A stretch of 64,000 nucleotides of DNA from Nageia nagi. Taxonomy: Eukaryota > Pinophyta. The notes under the pieces are model-generated. The model was given only the letters and a program-made list of their open reading frames with translations, searched no databases and was not told where the DNA came from. The translations under genes and the position numbers were made by a program. Positions 22,224-34,930 of this stretch are shown here, piece after piece (positions within the stretch are counted from its first letter, which is position 1; each line of letters opens with the position of its first letter). The stretch spans positions 142,972,001 to 143,036,000 of the forward strand of contig JBITNC010000001.1 of assembly GCA_050084985.1 (NCBI GenBank). Direction: 5' to 3'.

Positions 22224-25200
22224 AACATGATGAGAACCCAAATGTAATAACTTATGTACCATATGTGAATCAGGAAAGAATCAAGGATCATAAAAGGAGA
22301 AAACTACAAAGTATACTAAGTGAAGAATCATATGAACATTTCCTCATAGACCCAAATCCAATAGCTTCGGTTCAAATACACATGGATTTTGATGAAAGTG
22401 ATAATGATGAAGGAGAGGAAAATGCCCCACAAGATGAACATAAGGCATTGGATGATATGATTGAGTCAATTTTTCTAAATGAAAATAATGATGTGGATAT
22501 GGATGATAATCATCATAGTATGATGCATTTGAGCATGGCACTCTCTATATTGCCTTGAAAATACCCTTATTTGAAGGAGCACATGTTACTAAGTTATCGA
22601 TGACCTTACTGCTGATGAATTTAAAAGCCACCTATGGATGTTCAGATACAAGTTTCAATGCTCTATTGATGCATGTATTTTTTCCAATATTTTAATTCAT
22701 ATAAATTTATTAATTAAATTCATATAATTTATTTATACTTTGTTTTGTATGATAGGTTACTAAATGAAAAGTTTCTTCTAAAAGAAAATACCATCCCTCT
22801 TTCATGTAGAAAGGCACATGAACTTATGAAGCATGTAGGGTTAGAGTGGAATTTATACTATGCTTGTATTAAGAATTGCATATTGTATAGAGGATGCTAT
22901 GAAATATTGATAAAATATCCAAAGTGTGGTTCAAAAAGATATCACTTTGGAACTCAAGGGTATATTATTCCTCAAAAGGTTGTTCAGCATATGCCAATCA
23001 TTCCTTGGTTATGTAGATTATTTCTATGTAATTCCCTTGCATAATATATGCACTAACATGCAAAAAATAGAATTGAAGGTGTGTTACATATTTTTACAAA
23101 TACTAGAGCAATGAAACATATAGAAAATATGTGGCCTAATAAATTTTATAATGAACCTATAAGTGTTAGATTAGGTTCAATCCTTGATGGTATCAATCCA
23201 TTTTCCATACATTCATCTCATTATACAATTTGGCCTATTTTTGTATTCAATTATAACATACCATCATGGATAACTATAAAAAAGAACATATGATGTTGAC
23301 TATTATAATCCCAAGAAGACATAAAGTGAAGAATGTGGATGTCTTCCATGATCTAATAATTGATAAATTGATGCAACTTTGGAATGGAATTCAGGATATG
23401 GATGACATAGGTAGACCTATCTGAAAAAGATCATTCACAATGTATGGCGTGCTATGTTGGAATATACATGACTATCCAAGAATTGAGGTTTGTTCAAGCA
23501 TTATAAACTTTTTATTACTTGTACGTGTATAAAATAATAATATATTATAATATTTTATTTTATTTTATTAGATAATATTATTATATTCTATAATAAAATT
23601 GATTGCAAGCTTTCATGTTGCAGGTCATGCATGTCACCCATGTGCATAAAATCTCTCAACATATGAATGTTCTAATCACTTAAATAAGGATGAATACCTT
23701 TGTAATAGAAAATATTTTTCTATGGATCATAGATTTCAAATAATGAAATCTAAGTTCAATTATCTAGATGATTTCACCCCCATTCCTTAGCCTGCATCTT
23801 AGGGATTAGTTTGAAAAGTACAAAGAATGAGAAAAAATATGTTGGATTAAAGCCTTTGAAGATGGTACTACTAAATATCTAGATGAGTTTATTGTTGGAA
23901 AAGATGATCTATGACCAAGAAAAATTTAACAATGTATATCAAAATGTTTATTAATTTGATAGTATTTAATAGTATTCTAATTTACTAGTTGAATGATTAA
24001 TTTTATACATATTATTTCAGGCATGAAATGACTAGTGATACTTTGGACACTACCATATTGGAAGGATATATTAGTGGCATGTTTAATAGATCCTATGCAT
24101 GTTGTAAAGAATGTAGCACATTGGTTGTATTGGTATACAACCAACAAATTCTCAAAAATTGTTGCATTGAGATAAGACTTACAAGATACCAATACCAAGA
24201 AAGATTTATGGATCAAATATGATGAAAATGGGAAGGTGCTTACACCATCTACTATCCCATGGATTATAAAACAAGGAGAATTAAATGAAGTACACAATAT
24301 TCTAAAAAGCATTAGAACACCAATGGGGTATGGATCATCTCTAAAAAATGCATTCACTATTGATGGAAAACTTATAGGATTAAAGTCTCAAGACTACCAC
24401 AACTCCTTGAAGGTATGATTGTCATGTTATATGCATTTTTTATTAATATAATAAACTTATAACAAGATTAAATTTACACTCATATGTACATATTCATTAA
24501 TTTACAACATATTTTTCCAATTGCAATTCATGGATGTTTGATTTTACCTCTTGATCTAAGAATAGCAATTAGTCGACTATCATTATTTTTAAGGTATATG
24601 ATAAAATCAATATTTTTTTATTATTTTCTATTTTTTATATACATATATGATGACATCTTACAATTTTTTGAATGGTGACATTTTTCATAAATAGGTGGTT
24701 AACTTCAAAGGAGATACATGTGGCTAAAATAAGTAGAGGGCATAGAGAAGTTGTAGAGATTATATGTAAATTTGAAAAGGAAATTACTACTACTTTTATG
24801 ATGACACAAGTGCACTTATTGATACACCTTGTAGACAATGTTAAAACAACAAGTGTTGTAAGTTCTAGAAACATATTTTTTGTTGAGTGATATTTAAAAG
24901 TGCTAAAAGTATTTGTTAGAGAGAGGGCATGACTAGAAAGATTCATGGGTGAGGGGTATATTGCCAGTGAATATTTATTCTATGCATGTGAATATGTTTC
25001 CCAAATCCATCTTAGAGCACCAAAGATGTGGGATGCAAACAAAGATAAATACAAATTAGAAGGGGAGGTTTTATAAACAAAAGGGAAATGATTTTCTATT
25101 AAAGGTACCAAGTACATTAATATTTTATATTTAGCTAGTAATTTAAAATAATTCATACATGATGCATTAATTTGAACATTTTCATGTAATCAATAGTAAC

Positions 25201-26130
25201 TTATAATGAGTTTATATGATGTCATTTATAGATAGAATTCATGAGTTGTATGAATCTTTGAATGATTTTTTCATGATGAATATGGAATGCTACAAAGAGT
25301 ATATTGCATTTTATAATAGTAAAAAAAGTGCAATTCCATAAGAATATCGTGCATTTTGTAATAACAATCCAAGGACCCCTATACCTATGCATTTGAGATA
25401 CCAAATTTGGCCAAAAGAGTTTCCATGATCATGGTTAAAGGATACAATTGAAGATAAAGAAAGTAGAGGAGAAAATGTAGATGAAGATGCATCTAATACA
25501 GCAATTGGATGCAATTCAACAGTAATTATTTTTTTATTCATATGCATTTGGTTTTAGATATTTTAGAAAAAATATAGTTTCTTCATTCATAAATATAATG
25601 ATTTTATTAATGTCATTTTCATGAAAATGTATATTCATGCATTATCTTTTCTAGGAATGTGGGCATATAGTCAACACTTCACAATTGAAAAGAATGATGA
25701 GAAAAATGCCACATTTGACTATGGAACGGTAGCTAATTTTGAACAAGCAAGTTGTACAAGTGAAAAATATACAAATTGGATTGAAGGAATCTTATATTAT
25801 TATGGAAAAATTCAAGAAATTATTGAATTGAATTTTAGGTCATTCAAGTGTGTCATGTTAACATGTAAATGGTATCAAAGATCAATCATGCATGATGCTC
25901 CTAAATATTGCAATTGATTCCAAAAAATACTTACTTGAAGATAAAGAACCTTATATATTCCCATAATATTATGATCAAATATATTTTATTCCAGATATAT
26001 TGGATAAAAAAATGTGGTTTGTAATCAAGTGTGTCCTAGAGGAAGACACATTGTACATTCTATTCTTGATATTGAACTCAACAATACTATCAAATAAGAT
26101 ATATAAATTGCTAATAAAGTGATCTTATGG
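22224..26130 (+). pseudogene. CACTA transposase (TNP2 / Transposase_21, with DUF4218 and DUF4216-like parts)
   Basis: Exon-like pieces in order: 22224-22670 (acidic part, then GCSDTSFNALLMHVFFP); 22757-23450 (LSCRKAHELMKHVGLEWNLY, CILYRGCYE, CPxCG-like YPKCGSKRYH, PQKVVQHMPIIPWLCRLF, SVRLGSILDGINPFSIHSSH, then IPRRHKVKNVDVFHDLI and LCWNIHDYPRI); 23620-23790 (HACHPC, NRKYFSMDHRF); 24020-24410 (GKLIGLKSQDYHNSL); 24480-25080 (DUF4218: LPLDLRIAISRLSLFLRYM, FEKEITTTFMMTQVHLLIHL, GEGYIASEYLFYACEYV); and 25640-26100 (DUF4216-like: YYGKIQEIIELNF, FKCVMLTCKWYQ). This is the canonical TNP2 order and it would cut at the CACTA ends. It is interrupted by several stops, such as TAA after NSLA at 23041. Confidence 0.88.
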
Positions 26131-26311
26131 ATGAATTTAGTATTATCATATTGATTAATAATATTTTTATGGATGCTCATGCACTTGCATGTTATGTATA
26201 ATTGGATTTCATGATGATATATATGTACCATGGATGTTATGTACATTGGATTTCATTGTAACTGTCTTATTCATTATATTATTGTAGCAAATAATTAATG
26301 AAAAAGTGGAT

Positions 26312-26668
26312 ATATAACCCTTAACCCCTAATTCTAACCCTAAAACATAACCCCTAACCCTAACCCCTAGCCCCTAACCCTTACCCCTAATGCTAACCCT
26401 AACACATAACCCTTACCCCTAACGCTAACCCTAACACATAACTCTTACCCCTAATGCTAACCTTAACACATAACCCTTACCCCTATTACTAACCCATATA
26501 ACCCTAATGTACCATAACCCTTAACCCTAACCCCTAATGTTAACCCTTAACCCTAACCCTTAAGTCTAACCCTAATGCTAACCCTAACACATAATTGTAA
26601 ACCCTTACTCTTAACCTTAATTCACCCTCATAACCCTAACCCCTAACCCCTAACACTAGCCCCTAATA
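26312..26668 (-). repeat. Telomere-like C-rich array, right copy
   Basis: About 350 bp of CCCTAACC / CCCCTAACCC / ACACATAACCC units follow the transposase gene. This is the reverse complement motif of the left array at 19927-20155. A longer unit (AACCCTAACACATAACCCTTACCCCTAATGCT) recurs several times, giving a higher-order period of about 32 bp. Confidence 0.9.
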
Positions 26669-27100
26669 GAGTAAAAAATAGAGTTAGAAAATAGTTTGAA
26701 ATACCATCAGAATGTAATGATCTTATAATTAGAAATAGAGTCAGTATGTCATCAAAATAAAAACCATTTTAGTCATAAATAACATTAGTAAGTTGTCAAG
26801 ATTAAAACTAAGTTAGATTCAAAAATAGAGTCAGAATGGCATCAAATTCTAAATATATTAGAGTCAATAATAGAGTTAGAATAGTGTCAACATGGTAGCA
26901 TTAGGTATAGAGTCATACTAGCATCAAAGGGAAAAATCATTAGAGTTAGGAATAGAGTTAGAATGGCATCAAACATAGAGTTAAAAAGTTACCAAAAGTG
27001 GAATTCATTAATAACTGATGCTTTTTTTATGCTGCCTAACATAAATAGCATTAGAAAATCACAAATTTTATTTTTAACACTATTTTTGACTCTAAAACTA
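26669..27100. repeat. CACTA right subterminal repeat array (TAGAGTCA)
   Basis: Repeated AATAGAGTCAGAATGGCATC-like units with TAGAGTTAGAAT variants fill the interval between the telomere-like array and the right end. The 8-mer core is shared with the left array. Near the very end the orientation flips (TTGACTCTAAAAC). Confidence 0.8.
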
Positions 27101-27115
27101 CATATTCTAGTAGTG
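27101..27115 (-). repeat. CACTA right terminal inverted repeat
   Basis: The reverse complement is CACTACTAGAATATG, a classical CACTA end that pairs with the left CACTAC. Confidence 0.88.
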
Positions 27116-27118
27116 AGA
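27116..27118. repeat. CACTA target-site duplication, right (AGA)
   Basis: AGA directly follows TCTAGTAGTG. It matches the left flank and fixes the right boundary at 27115. Confidence 0.85.
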
Positions 27119-27720
27119 AGGACACATTGCTAATTAATATCTTGATTATAAAACATTTGTGAGACTATTATAGCCATTTTCACATAATGGGTAATCATAC
27201 CATAACAAAAAATTTGGTAAAAGCCCTAAGATGATAAGGTATGACTTAACACCTAGGATTAAGCTATCACACTTATAGGTTGATGAACCATTGGATCAAA
27301 AACTATTAAGGAAAAGGATTTTTGAATGATATATAATATTACCTTTTAAATAAGCCTAAGGCTTATGCGATCCATCAAACAACCCAAAAACTATAACCTT
27401 TTATTGATGATAATGGTATAATATATGTTCCTATGGTCATAACAACACAAACCACTACCCAAAAAACAACAACTATATAATGAACATAATGATAATTAGT
27501 ATACAAATAAAGGTGGCAAAAGAGGCCAAGGAGGATATCATGATGGATATAGAGGGGGATAAAATAACCAAGGAAGGGGAAACCCTTGATGCTATAATTA
27601 TGATGACCCTTCTCATAGACAATATGAGTGTACTCTACCTCATCCATTCATTAAAAGCCATTATTGCAAACAACAAAATGACCATAGTTATGAGGATTTC
27701 CCTAAACTACTAAGTGATAT
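27119..27720 (+). pseudogene. Element C gag, right part with zinc knuckles
   Basis: This continues the gag interrupted by the CACTA element. Near 27490-27720 the plus strand encodes a Gly/Arg/Asn-rich linker and CYNYDDPSHRQYEC, then HYCKQQNDHSYEDFPKL. These are two zinc-knuckle-like motifs with Cys partly replaced, where the family form is CxNCGxPxHxxxxC and CxYCxxxDHxxxDCP. Gag zinc knuckles bind the element RNA. Stops and missing cysteines show decay. Confidence 0.6.
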
Positions 27721-30235
27721 GCTATAAAAATAGAAATAGGTCACATTAGATGCATCAAGAGTATCAAACCCTCCACCTAAGGTAAATACCTTATGAAATA
27801 TGCTAAGGATAACAAAGAAATTGATAATTTCTAAGGGAGATCATCGAACATTATTACATGTCATATTCTTAATAAGGAAAAAGAGATTGCGATACCTATT
27901 TATCAAAAGATTTAGAGAAACAAACCTATATTAAATGTTAATTTGAAATAGTATTATTCCTAGTGGATAATCAACTCTTATAAGAGAATATTAGGATTTT
28001 AATATTTTCAAAATGGCTAATATTTGGAATCTTAGAAGGGTGGTCATTTGCCCTAAAATTACAAGTAGTTATTAATTTTATGTATCTAATAGTCATAAAA
28101 TCAACACATGGTATGCATTCATTTATACCTTTTATTTTCAAGTCTATATTTTCACCAAAATTTTGAAACTTATTCACCTTAGTTTCTATCGGTATGCTTT
28201 TTTAGTTGATCCTTAGGAATAACCCTACTATGACATACCAAAATAAAGAGCAGGATTTGATCAACTACTCATTCAAGAGATAATTCCTAAGGATTGATAT
28301 CCAAATCTTGATGAACATCATAAGATTGAAAAAATGGCTAGGGATATAATAGACACATTACAAATTACAAAAAATGCTACCAAATAAGAATAATATACAA
28401 ATCTCATCACTAATGAAATCTAGGTCCTAAAAGAACTTTGTGAACTAATTCAAGAAGAGAATTGACTAGTAAAGTTTGAATAAGTTACTATATATTGGAA
28501 TAAAATTGACCATAACACTAACACAATACTTGCTACCAAACATAAAAAGAGTTGAAAAAATTACTTTATTATGATTCACATTAGGATAAATGGGAGGCTT
28601 GTAAAGAATGTGATGATGGATTTGGGTGTATATGTCATGTAATATTGACCAATACTTGGTAAAACTTAGGATGAATACCATTGATACTGGAAACCTAAAG
28701 TTTTTTCATGGAATATGGAACCCTCATTAACACTAGGGGAATACTAAAAGATGCCATCATATCTTTCATGGGAACTACATCATGGGTTGGTTTTGAGATA
28801 ATTGATATGGTTGGTGATGGGTTCATGTACATACACTCTATTATTGGATCTAGAAATGTTAATCAACAATAAGGGGGTTATCAATAATAAAATTCAATAA
28901 ATGATCATTACTAATGATGAATATTGAGCACACTTCCTCTTAGAAAAAGGTATCAAGTATGCCTACCTAGATTACCCCAACTCTAGTAGCGAATTGACTT
29001 CATCACATACTAATGATTTTGTGTGATCAAGCAAACTTTCACCATGATAACTAGAAAAGAGTTCGATGTATTTAAGGACTACATCAAGCCCATGGATGAA
29101 AGTCAACTACTATTCCATAGTAATGACTTAGAAGAGGATTATGAAATTATAAACCTATTCTGGAATAGTGGAGACTATGAAAAAATCACTTGATGAGCCC
29201 ATCTTGTACATCATTTGGTATGTGTGATTACTAAAAATCATTCCTTGGAATCATTCCTTAAATAACATAGGATGTATGCTCTTCCCAAATTCCTTTAATA
29301 TTTGTAAAATCCTTCTAATAATGAATAAAGCTAAATAGAAGTAATAGATCAAACACTCTAAGGGATCACTGCTTATTGGTGGAATACTCATAATCATTTC
29401 CTTACACACTAGGATCATATAAAAGAGCACTTGAAACTATGATTTGAAACTCCAAAAAGGGTAACAAACTCAATGAAGAGATACCAAGGAGATAGAAGTC
29501 CCAATCAATACTTGCAAGAGTGTAGATTATTATGGGAAGATCAAGACCTCCAATAACCTTTAAAATGGGTTCAAATATTCTATTGTACTCCAAGAACACT
29601 CCCCTTAATCTTGGTAAACACACTAAGAACTATGTGAAGATACTAGTGACTAAAAAACTCTACAAAATAACTTCAATCAAACTTTCTCATTCTACAATGC
29701 CCACTCTCAAATTGGAATTGGGCTATTGACCATTCAAAATTTCTTATTTACACCTATCCTAGATATCAAAATCAAGTTTGAAAAAATCCATATACTCAAT
29801 CTAGGATTAGCTTTACTAAACTATACCTTAATTTTACCTTTACACATGGTTGCTAAGACTAAATAGAAGGATGAACCCAACAAAGGTGAACCAGAAGATA
29901 AACTTGAAAATCTCAAGTATAAAGTAGAGGAAGGGACCCAAGCTATGATTATCCAAAGAGATAAGACCACCCAATATGACCATGAGAGAACACAATGAAT
30001 CAACATGATATTAATAATGACCCTAAGATAGTGACCATTTTACTATTGGACTAAGGAAAAAGTTAATAAAATAGTCAACTTCCTCATTGAGTATTAATAT
30101 AATATTCCCTTATGAATATACCAAACTCAAGGGAATAAAAGAGGAGGTCATGATAATACAAATAAGGCTCAAATACAAATACAAACCCAAAAACAAAACC
30201 TTATAATATAAAACCCAATGTAAAACACAAGATAA
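27721..30235 (+). other. Element C, degraded region between gag and RT
   Basis: This is where protease and linker should lie. Short Lys/Glu/Asn-rich readings appear, for example YKVEEGTQAMIIQRDKT at about 29920, but no protease active-site motif (DxGA) was identified. No other gene was seen on either strand. Confidence 0.45.
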
Positions 30236-30239
30236 AAGA

Positions 30240-31000
30240 AGGAATTAATAGGATGGTTGAAGGCAAGATTATTTTTCTAGTAGACAATATTGATTGGATT
30301 GGCTCAATGGTAGTATAATACAAGAAAAGTGGTGATATTATAATATATATCAATTTTAGAGAGCTCAATAAATTCTATGAAAATGATCCATTTCCAATTC
30401 CCTTCATCAACAAGATTTTAGAAAATGTCATCGACTAGGAAATTTACTTCTTCACTAATGGATTCTCATGCTACTATCAAGTGAAAATCACCAAAGAAGA
30501 TCACCCAAAGACTACTTTTACAACTAAATGGGGGTGATACATGTATAACATAATGCCTTTCAAACTAAAAAATGCTCCCATAATTTTTTTTTTTTGTAAT
30601 GGTTAATGCTTTTCAAGATTTCATTCATGATTTGGTCAAAGTTTACTTAGATGTATAGACAATATTTGGACTTCTAAAAAATCATGCTTAACTATTACAT
30701 TTGATGTTTAAAAGGTTTTTTCACCTATAAATCATCCTTAATATGAAAAAATAATTATTTTCCACTCCAAATAAGTTATGCTAGGGCATCTCATATGTAA
30801 ATAAGGGTTAATGGTTGCCCTACGAAGGTAGTGACACTACTCAACATATCCCCACCTTGAAACATTAAAGAAGTAAAATGGTTTTTAGGATATATTGGGT
30901 ACTACTGTAAGTTGATTAAAGATTATATTATTTTAATTTCTCCCATTAATGAGATGATAAAGAAAAATTATACATTTTATTGGTAACTTGAATATCAAGA
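30240..31000 (+). pseudogene. Element C reverse transcriptase (degraded)
   Basis: The plus strand encodes INFRELNKFYENDPFPIPFI, then EIYFFTNGFSCYYQVKI (family DGYSGYNQI), KTTFTTKWG, MPFKLKNAP and VYLDV near 30643 (catalytic YLDD changed to YLDV). The RT end VKWFLGYIGYYCKLIKDY is near 30880-30930. This is gypsy RT with many stops, an internal poly-T tract at 30585-30597 and a missing catalytic Asp. Confidence 0.85.
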
Positions 31001-31450
31001 AAACATTGAGCTAGTTAAGATGAAATTATTGAAAGCCCCAATATTCAGTTTCCTTGATTGGGAGAAGCAATACCACGTTCATGTAGATGTCAATATTGTA
31101 TCCATAGGCATAGTATTAGCTCAATATGGTGATGGAAATATCAACCATCCAATATATTTCACTGACCAAAATATGGCCACTGTACCATCACTAAACAAGA
31201 ATCCCTAGCAATGGTATATGCCCTTCAAAACATTTACCAGTACCTATTAGTGATCACTTTCATATTTTTTATTGATCATGAAGCACTTCATTATCTTTTA
31301 AGTAAATTAGTGATTCAAGGATGAATTTGCCAATGGATACTACTATTTTATGAATTCCAATTCAATATTATCATTGAACTTGGGAATTTTAATAATGTAC
31401 TACATATATTGAAAAGTATTTAAAATGGTGAAACTTCTAAGATAGATGAT
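31001..31450 (+). pseudogene. Element C RNase H (degraded)
   Basis: An open piece at 31020-31208 reads MKLLKAPIFSFLDWEKQYHV, then HVDVNIVSIGIVLAQYGDGN (family HVDASxxAIGAVLxQ) and HPIYFTDQNM. The following part (ALQNIYQYLL-like, then HEALHYLLSKLVIQG) matches the gypsy RNase H C-terminus. It follows RT directly, as is usual. Stops are present. Confidence 0.8.
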
Positions 31451-31629
31451 GATTTACTTTATGCACATCTATTCAACATTCAAGCTACACTAGATGAATT
31501 AGAATATATCATAACTTTCTTAATATTAAGAAGGGTTATTAACTAAGGAAACATGAGAATTATTAATCCATTCTATACCATATACCATAATTACTATTGA
31601 ACTATACAAAATAAAAATGGTAAAATTTA

Positions 31630-32740
31630 TCATAAGAGTTGTTCTTCCACACAAATGAGAAGATTTTTTTATAAAGGTACATGAATGAGTCATTAGAGTT
31701 CACTTTAACGATGAATACACTAGTAAGAAGGTATTACAAGCTAGACTTTGGTGGCATTGTTTACACTAGGATGCTATATAATTTGCTAGAAGTTGCAATA
31801 TATTCCGATGGATTAGATGACCCTCAGCTTGAGATGAATTACTACCCTTACAACTAGTAATACCTTCACTTCATTTTGATACATGGATAATCAATTTTTT
31901 TGAGATAATAACACCACTAGAATGGTGGATGGTTTCTCACTATATCATCACTAAAATTGAGTGCTTGATGATATGGGTAGAAGAAATCCCCATAAAATAT
32001 TGTTCCATATATACAGTAGCAAAATTCATATACAAGAATATCATAACTAGATAGATATCCTAAAGAGATTATTAACAATCATGGTAAGAACTTAATTAAC
32101 TTGAAAATCAAATAACTCCTAATGAAATTCATGATCTAATATAGGAGAAGTTTTCCATATCATCTTTAAGCCAATGGAGTTGTTGAATCCTTGAATAAAG
32201 TACTAAATGAACTTTAACTAAAATTATCAATATAGGAAGATTAGATTGGGAGGACAAGATATCAAAATGTCCTATAGGTATATCGAACTACCTATAATAG
32301 GGTAATAAAGAAAATCCCATTCAAGTTGGTATTCGATATGGAAGCTACCCTCCTAATGGAATTCCAAGTACCTTCATTAAGAATCACCATAGAGACTCTT
32401 TTGGATGACCATGAATCATTAGAAGAAATGATTTTTGAATTAGAAAAATTAGATGAAAATTGTCAAATAATAATGTATAATCCTAGACAAGAAAATAAAA
32501 ACTAAAAGGCTTTATATGATTGATATATCAAACAAAATGATTTCCAAATTGGTGACCAAGTACTCCTATATGATAGTCAATATAAATATAAACTTAGTAA
32601 ATTAAGAATGAGATGTCTTGGACACTACATAGTAACATAATACAGAGCATAAAAGAAGAAACTATATCAATTCAAATGTTGGATGGGGAAATTCATCTAG
32701 GACATGTAAACAACCAATATCAATTGAAAATATACATTCC
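31630..32740 (+). pseudogene. Element C integrase (degraded)
   Basis: Across several frames the plus strand gives VRVHFNDEYTSKKVLQARLWW, then SCNIFRWIR (CxxC region), SHYIITKIECLMIWVEEIPI, a TPYHPQ-like segment with ANGVVES near 32165-32190, and the C-terminal part with NDFQIGDQVLLYDSQY-like at about 32535 and KLRMRCLGHY near 32600 (GPY/F module). Order and spacing fit Ty3/gypsy integrase. Stops and indels are frequent. Confidence 0.8.
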
Positions 32741-32759
32741 TTATAATGAAGATGATACC

Positions 32760-34925
32760 TAGCTCATTCACATTAGGTAAAATGAAATTAGGTAGAAAAG
32801 AAATAACCTAGCTCTATTTGTTAGTATCTTAATAAGGTTTTAACTTAGAAATAGTGAATTATCCTAATAAAATTCTTTTAAATAAATCCCTACTATTATA
32901 CATTATCCAAATAATCATAACACCCAAAAAGAGGCTATTAATTACGAAGTCACCATCTACAAAATTGCTAGTCATCCCTAAAATGGAAATTCCTAATTGT
33001 GAGAGGGCTGTAGGGCTTCATAAAGAGTATTGAAAATTTTATCTAGGGTACATTCTTAAACAAAATTTGTAAAACATAAAACAAAAAATTAAATGCATTT
33101 TACTTCTATTTAAATTGGAACTATAGTCAAAATAAGTACGATTATATAAGATATCACACCAATTCATGAAGTTGTTGATTATCAATTTAATTTTGTTCAA
33201 CCATAATATAAATATATTACAGAGAGTACATGATATCATTTATATTAACCAATCACTCACTTCACAAAAGTATTGTAATATATAATTATAATGTAATCAT
33301 GATGAAATCCCAAAAAATGAAGGGATAAACAAAAGCTATCAGAACTAACCCAAATATGTACAATTCCAAAATTAAGGAGAGGGGGATCCTAGGGATCAGT
33401 CAAATTTTCAAATTGTGTAACTATTATGTTATCTATCAAAAAATGGAAGATTCCACTAACAAATCTAAATATGACACTTGTTGCCAATTCATTTTCATGC
33501 ATTTGACCAATTTATAAGACCCCTCCTGAAAAACCCATGGCCATCACATCTCAGCAAGTTTCATGGTTCCAAAAGAACCAAAAAAATATACATACCACCA
33601 AAGTGCAATGAGGGAAAAATAGATTCAAAGTTGTCATCAATAAAATTCAACATTATCACATACTACCCTATGGATCACGAAGAACTAATGCCATCCATTG
33701 ATTAAATTCTACAGAACAATTGACCCTTAAATAAAATACAATAGAAAAGTTTTGGGAAAAGCTCAAAATAATACTGAGGTAATGAAGGTACCCCATTAAA
33801 TTAAATCCATCTTTTCCATATTAATTAAGAGTTATTATATATAATATCACCATATGAGTGATTTCTTCATCGTATGCCCAAGCCTCTAAGTTAGGGAGAT
33901 TGACTATCTTGTGGCATAATATGGAAGCAAGGAACATATCTCAAATTGATAGCATAATGCCTCTTAAGATATATTAATGAATAAAAAATTGGTTTGGTGA
34001 TAATCAATGATTGAAACCAACCATGATAGGTGGTGCAAATTTGTTAATCATAAATTAGTAACACATCAAAAAATAAATAATGCCTATAGAAACACATATC
34101 CCAAAACCCTAGATTTGATGTAAACTATTGATAAATCAAAATACTAAGAATCAGATTAAAATACATCTATTACCAAATCACAAATTAGGTATATCTAATA
34201 ACTATAAAAATATAACGCCATTGATAAAACCAATGTGCCACTATAAAAAACCATTACATCCATACTTAATCACCAAATCTATTGAACACACTACCTTTGA
34301 AGAAGCTTTGTAACACCAAACTTCATTAAAAAGTGAAATAGGGAGAGAAAAGGCAAAGATATCAAAGATTTTGATAAATCCATTCACTAGAACATCTTTT
34401 CTAGGCTACTACTTTTTGATGGTACCAAAAGGAATCCATGGCATTAGTGATAATATCAAGTATATCCACAAAGTAAAATTCATGAATATCAAGCTGTAGA
34501 TCCAATAAGACTTGAAAATACTTAACCAAGTAGAATATGAAAGGAAGAAGAAATACAAGTTTTTAAAATTAGAAAATATGCATTTCCTCGAAGCATTAGG
34601 CATGGTCAAATTTATCTATAATAGATTCCATAATGAAATGTTATTGCTATAAGGAATGGATTCTAGCCCATAATAGACACCAAAAGGTTGCCATATGCCC
34701 CAATACTTGAAAATTCAAGGTACTAAATATGGATCTCATCCCTAACTTAGCTCATAAAGTGGTAGTTAAGATCATGGCCTAGTGAATATTTTATAAGAAT
34801 ATAATATCATTTTCAATTGTAGTAGAAACAACCCTTGGCTATGACACTATGGAGGTAGGACTCCAATATGCATTAGTAGTTGCATTTATGAATCAACTAA
34901 TCACCAATGATGAAGAAATAAATAA
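32760..34925 (+). other. Region 3' of element C integrase, possible second ORF remnant
   Basis: No standard pol domain was found. Interrupted plus-strand readings can be followed, such as TLKQNTIEKFWEKLKIILRQ-like near 33725 and FLEALGMVKFIYNRFHNEML near 34585. These may belong to an extra ORF between pol and the 3' LTR, as in element B. Element D interrupts the region at 34930. The assignment is tentative. Confidence 0.35.
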
Positions 34926-34930
34926 GGATG
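34926..34930. repeat. Element D target-site duplication, left (GGATG)
   Basis: GGATG directly before TGTTTACA. It is repeated right after the distal LTR at 40765-40769. Confidence 0.93.

Larger units (their letters stand above)
16312..27115 (+). mobile_element. CACTA (En/Spm) DNA transposon carrying a SET-like gene
   Basis: The ends are CACTACAAAATTTAT (left) and, as the reverse complement of the right end, CACTACTAGAATATG. Both sides are flanked by the 3-bp target duplication AGA (16309-16311 and 27116-27118), the size CACTA elements make. Subterminal arrays of TAGAGTCA-like motifs, a TNP2-type transposase with DUF4218 and DUF4216-like parts, and a second spliced gene on the opposite strand fit an autonomous-type En/Spm element of 10.8 kb. 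It carries an extra SET-like gene and two inverted telomere-like arrays. Reading frames contain a modest number of stops, so this copy is probably inactive, but it is better preserved than the gypsy element around it. Confidence 0.93.
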
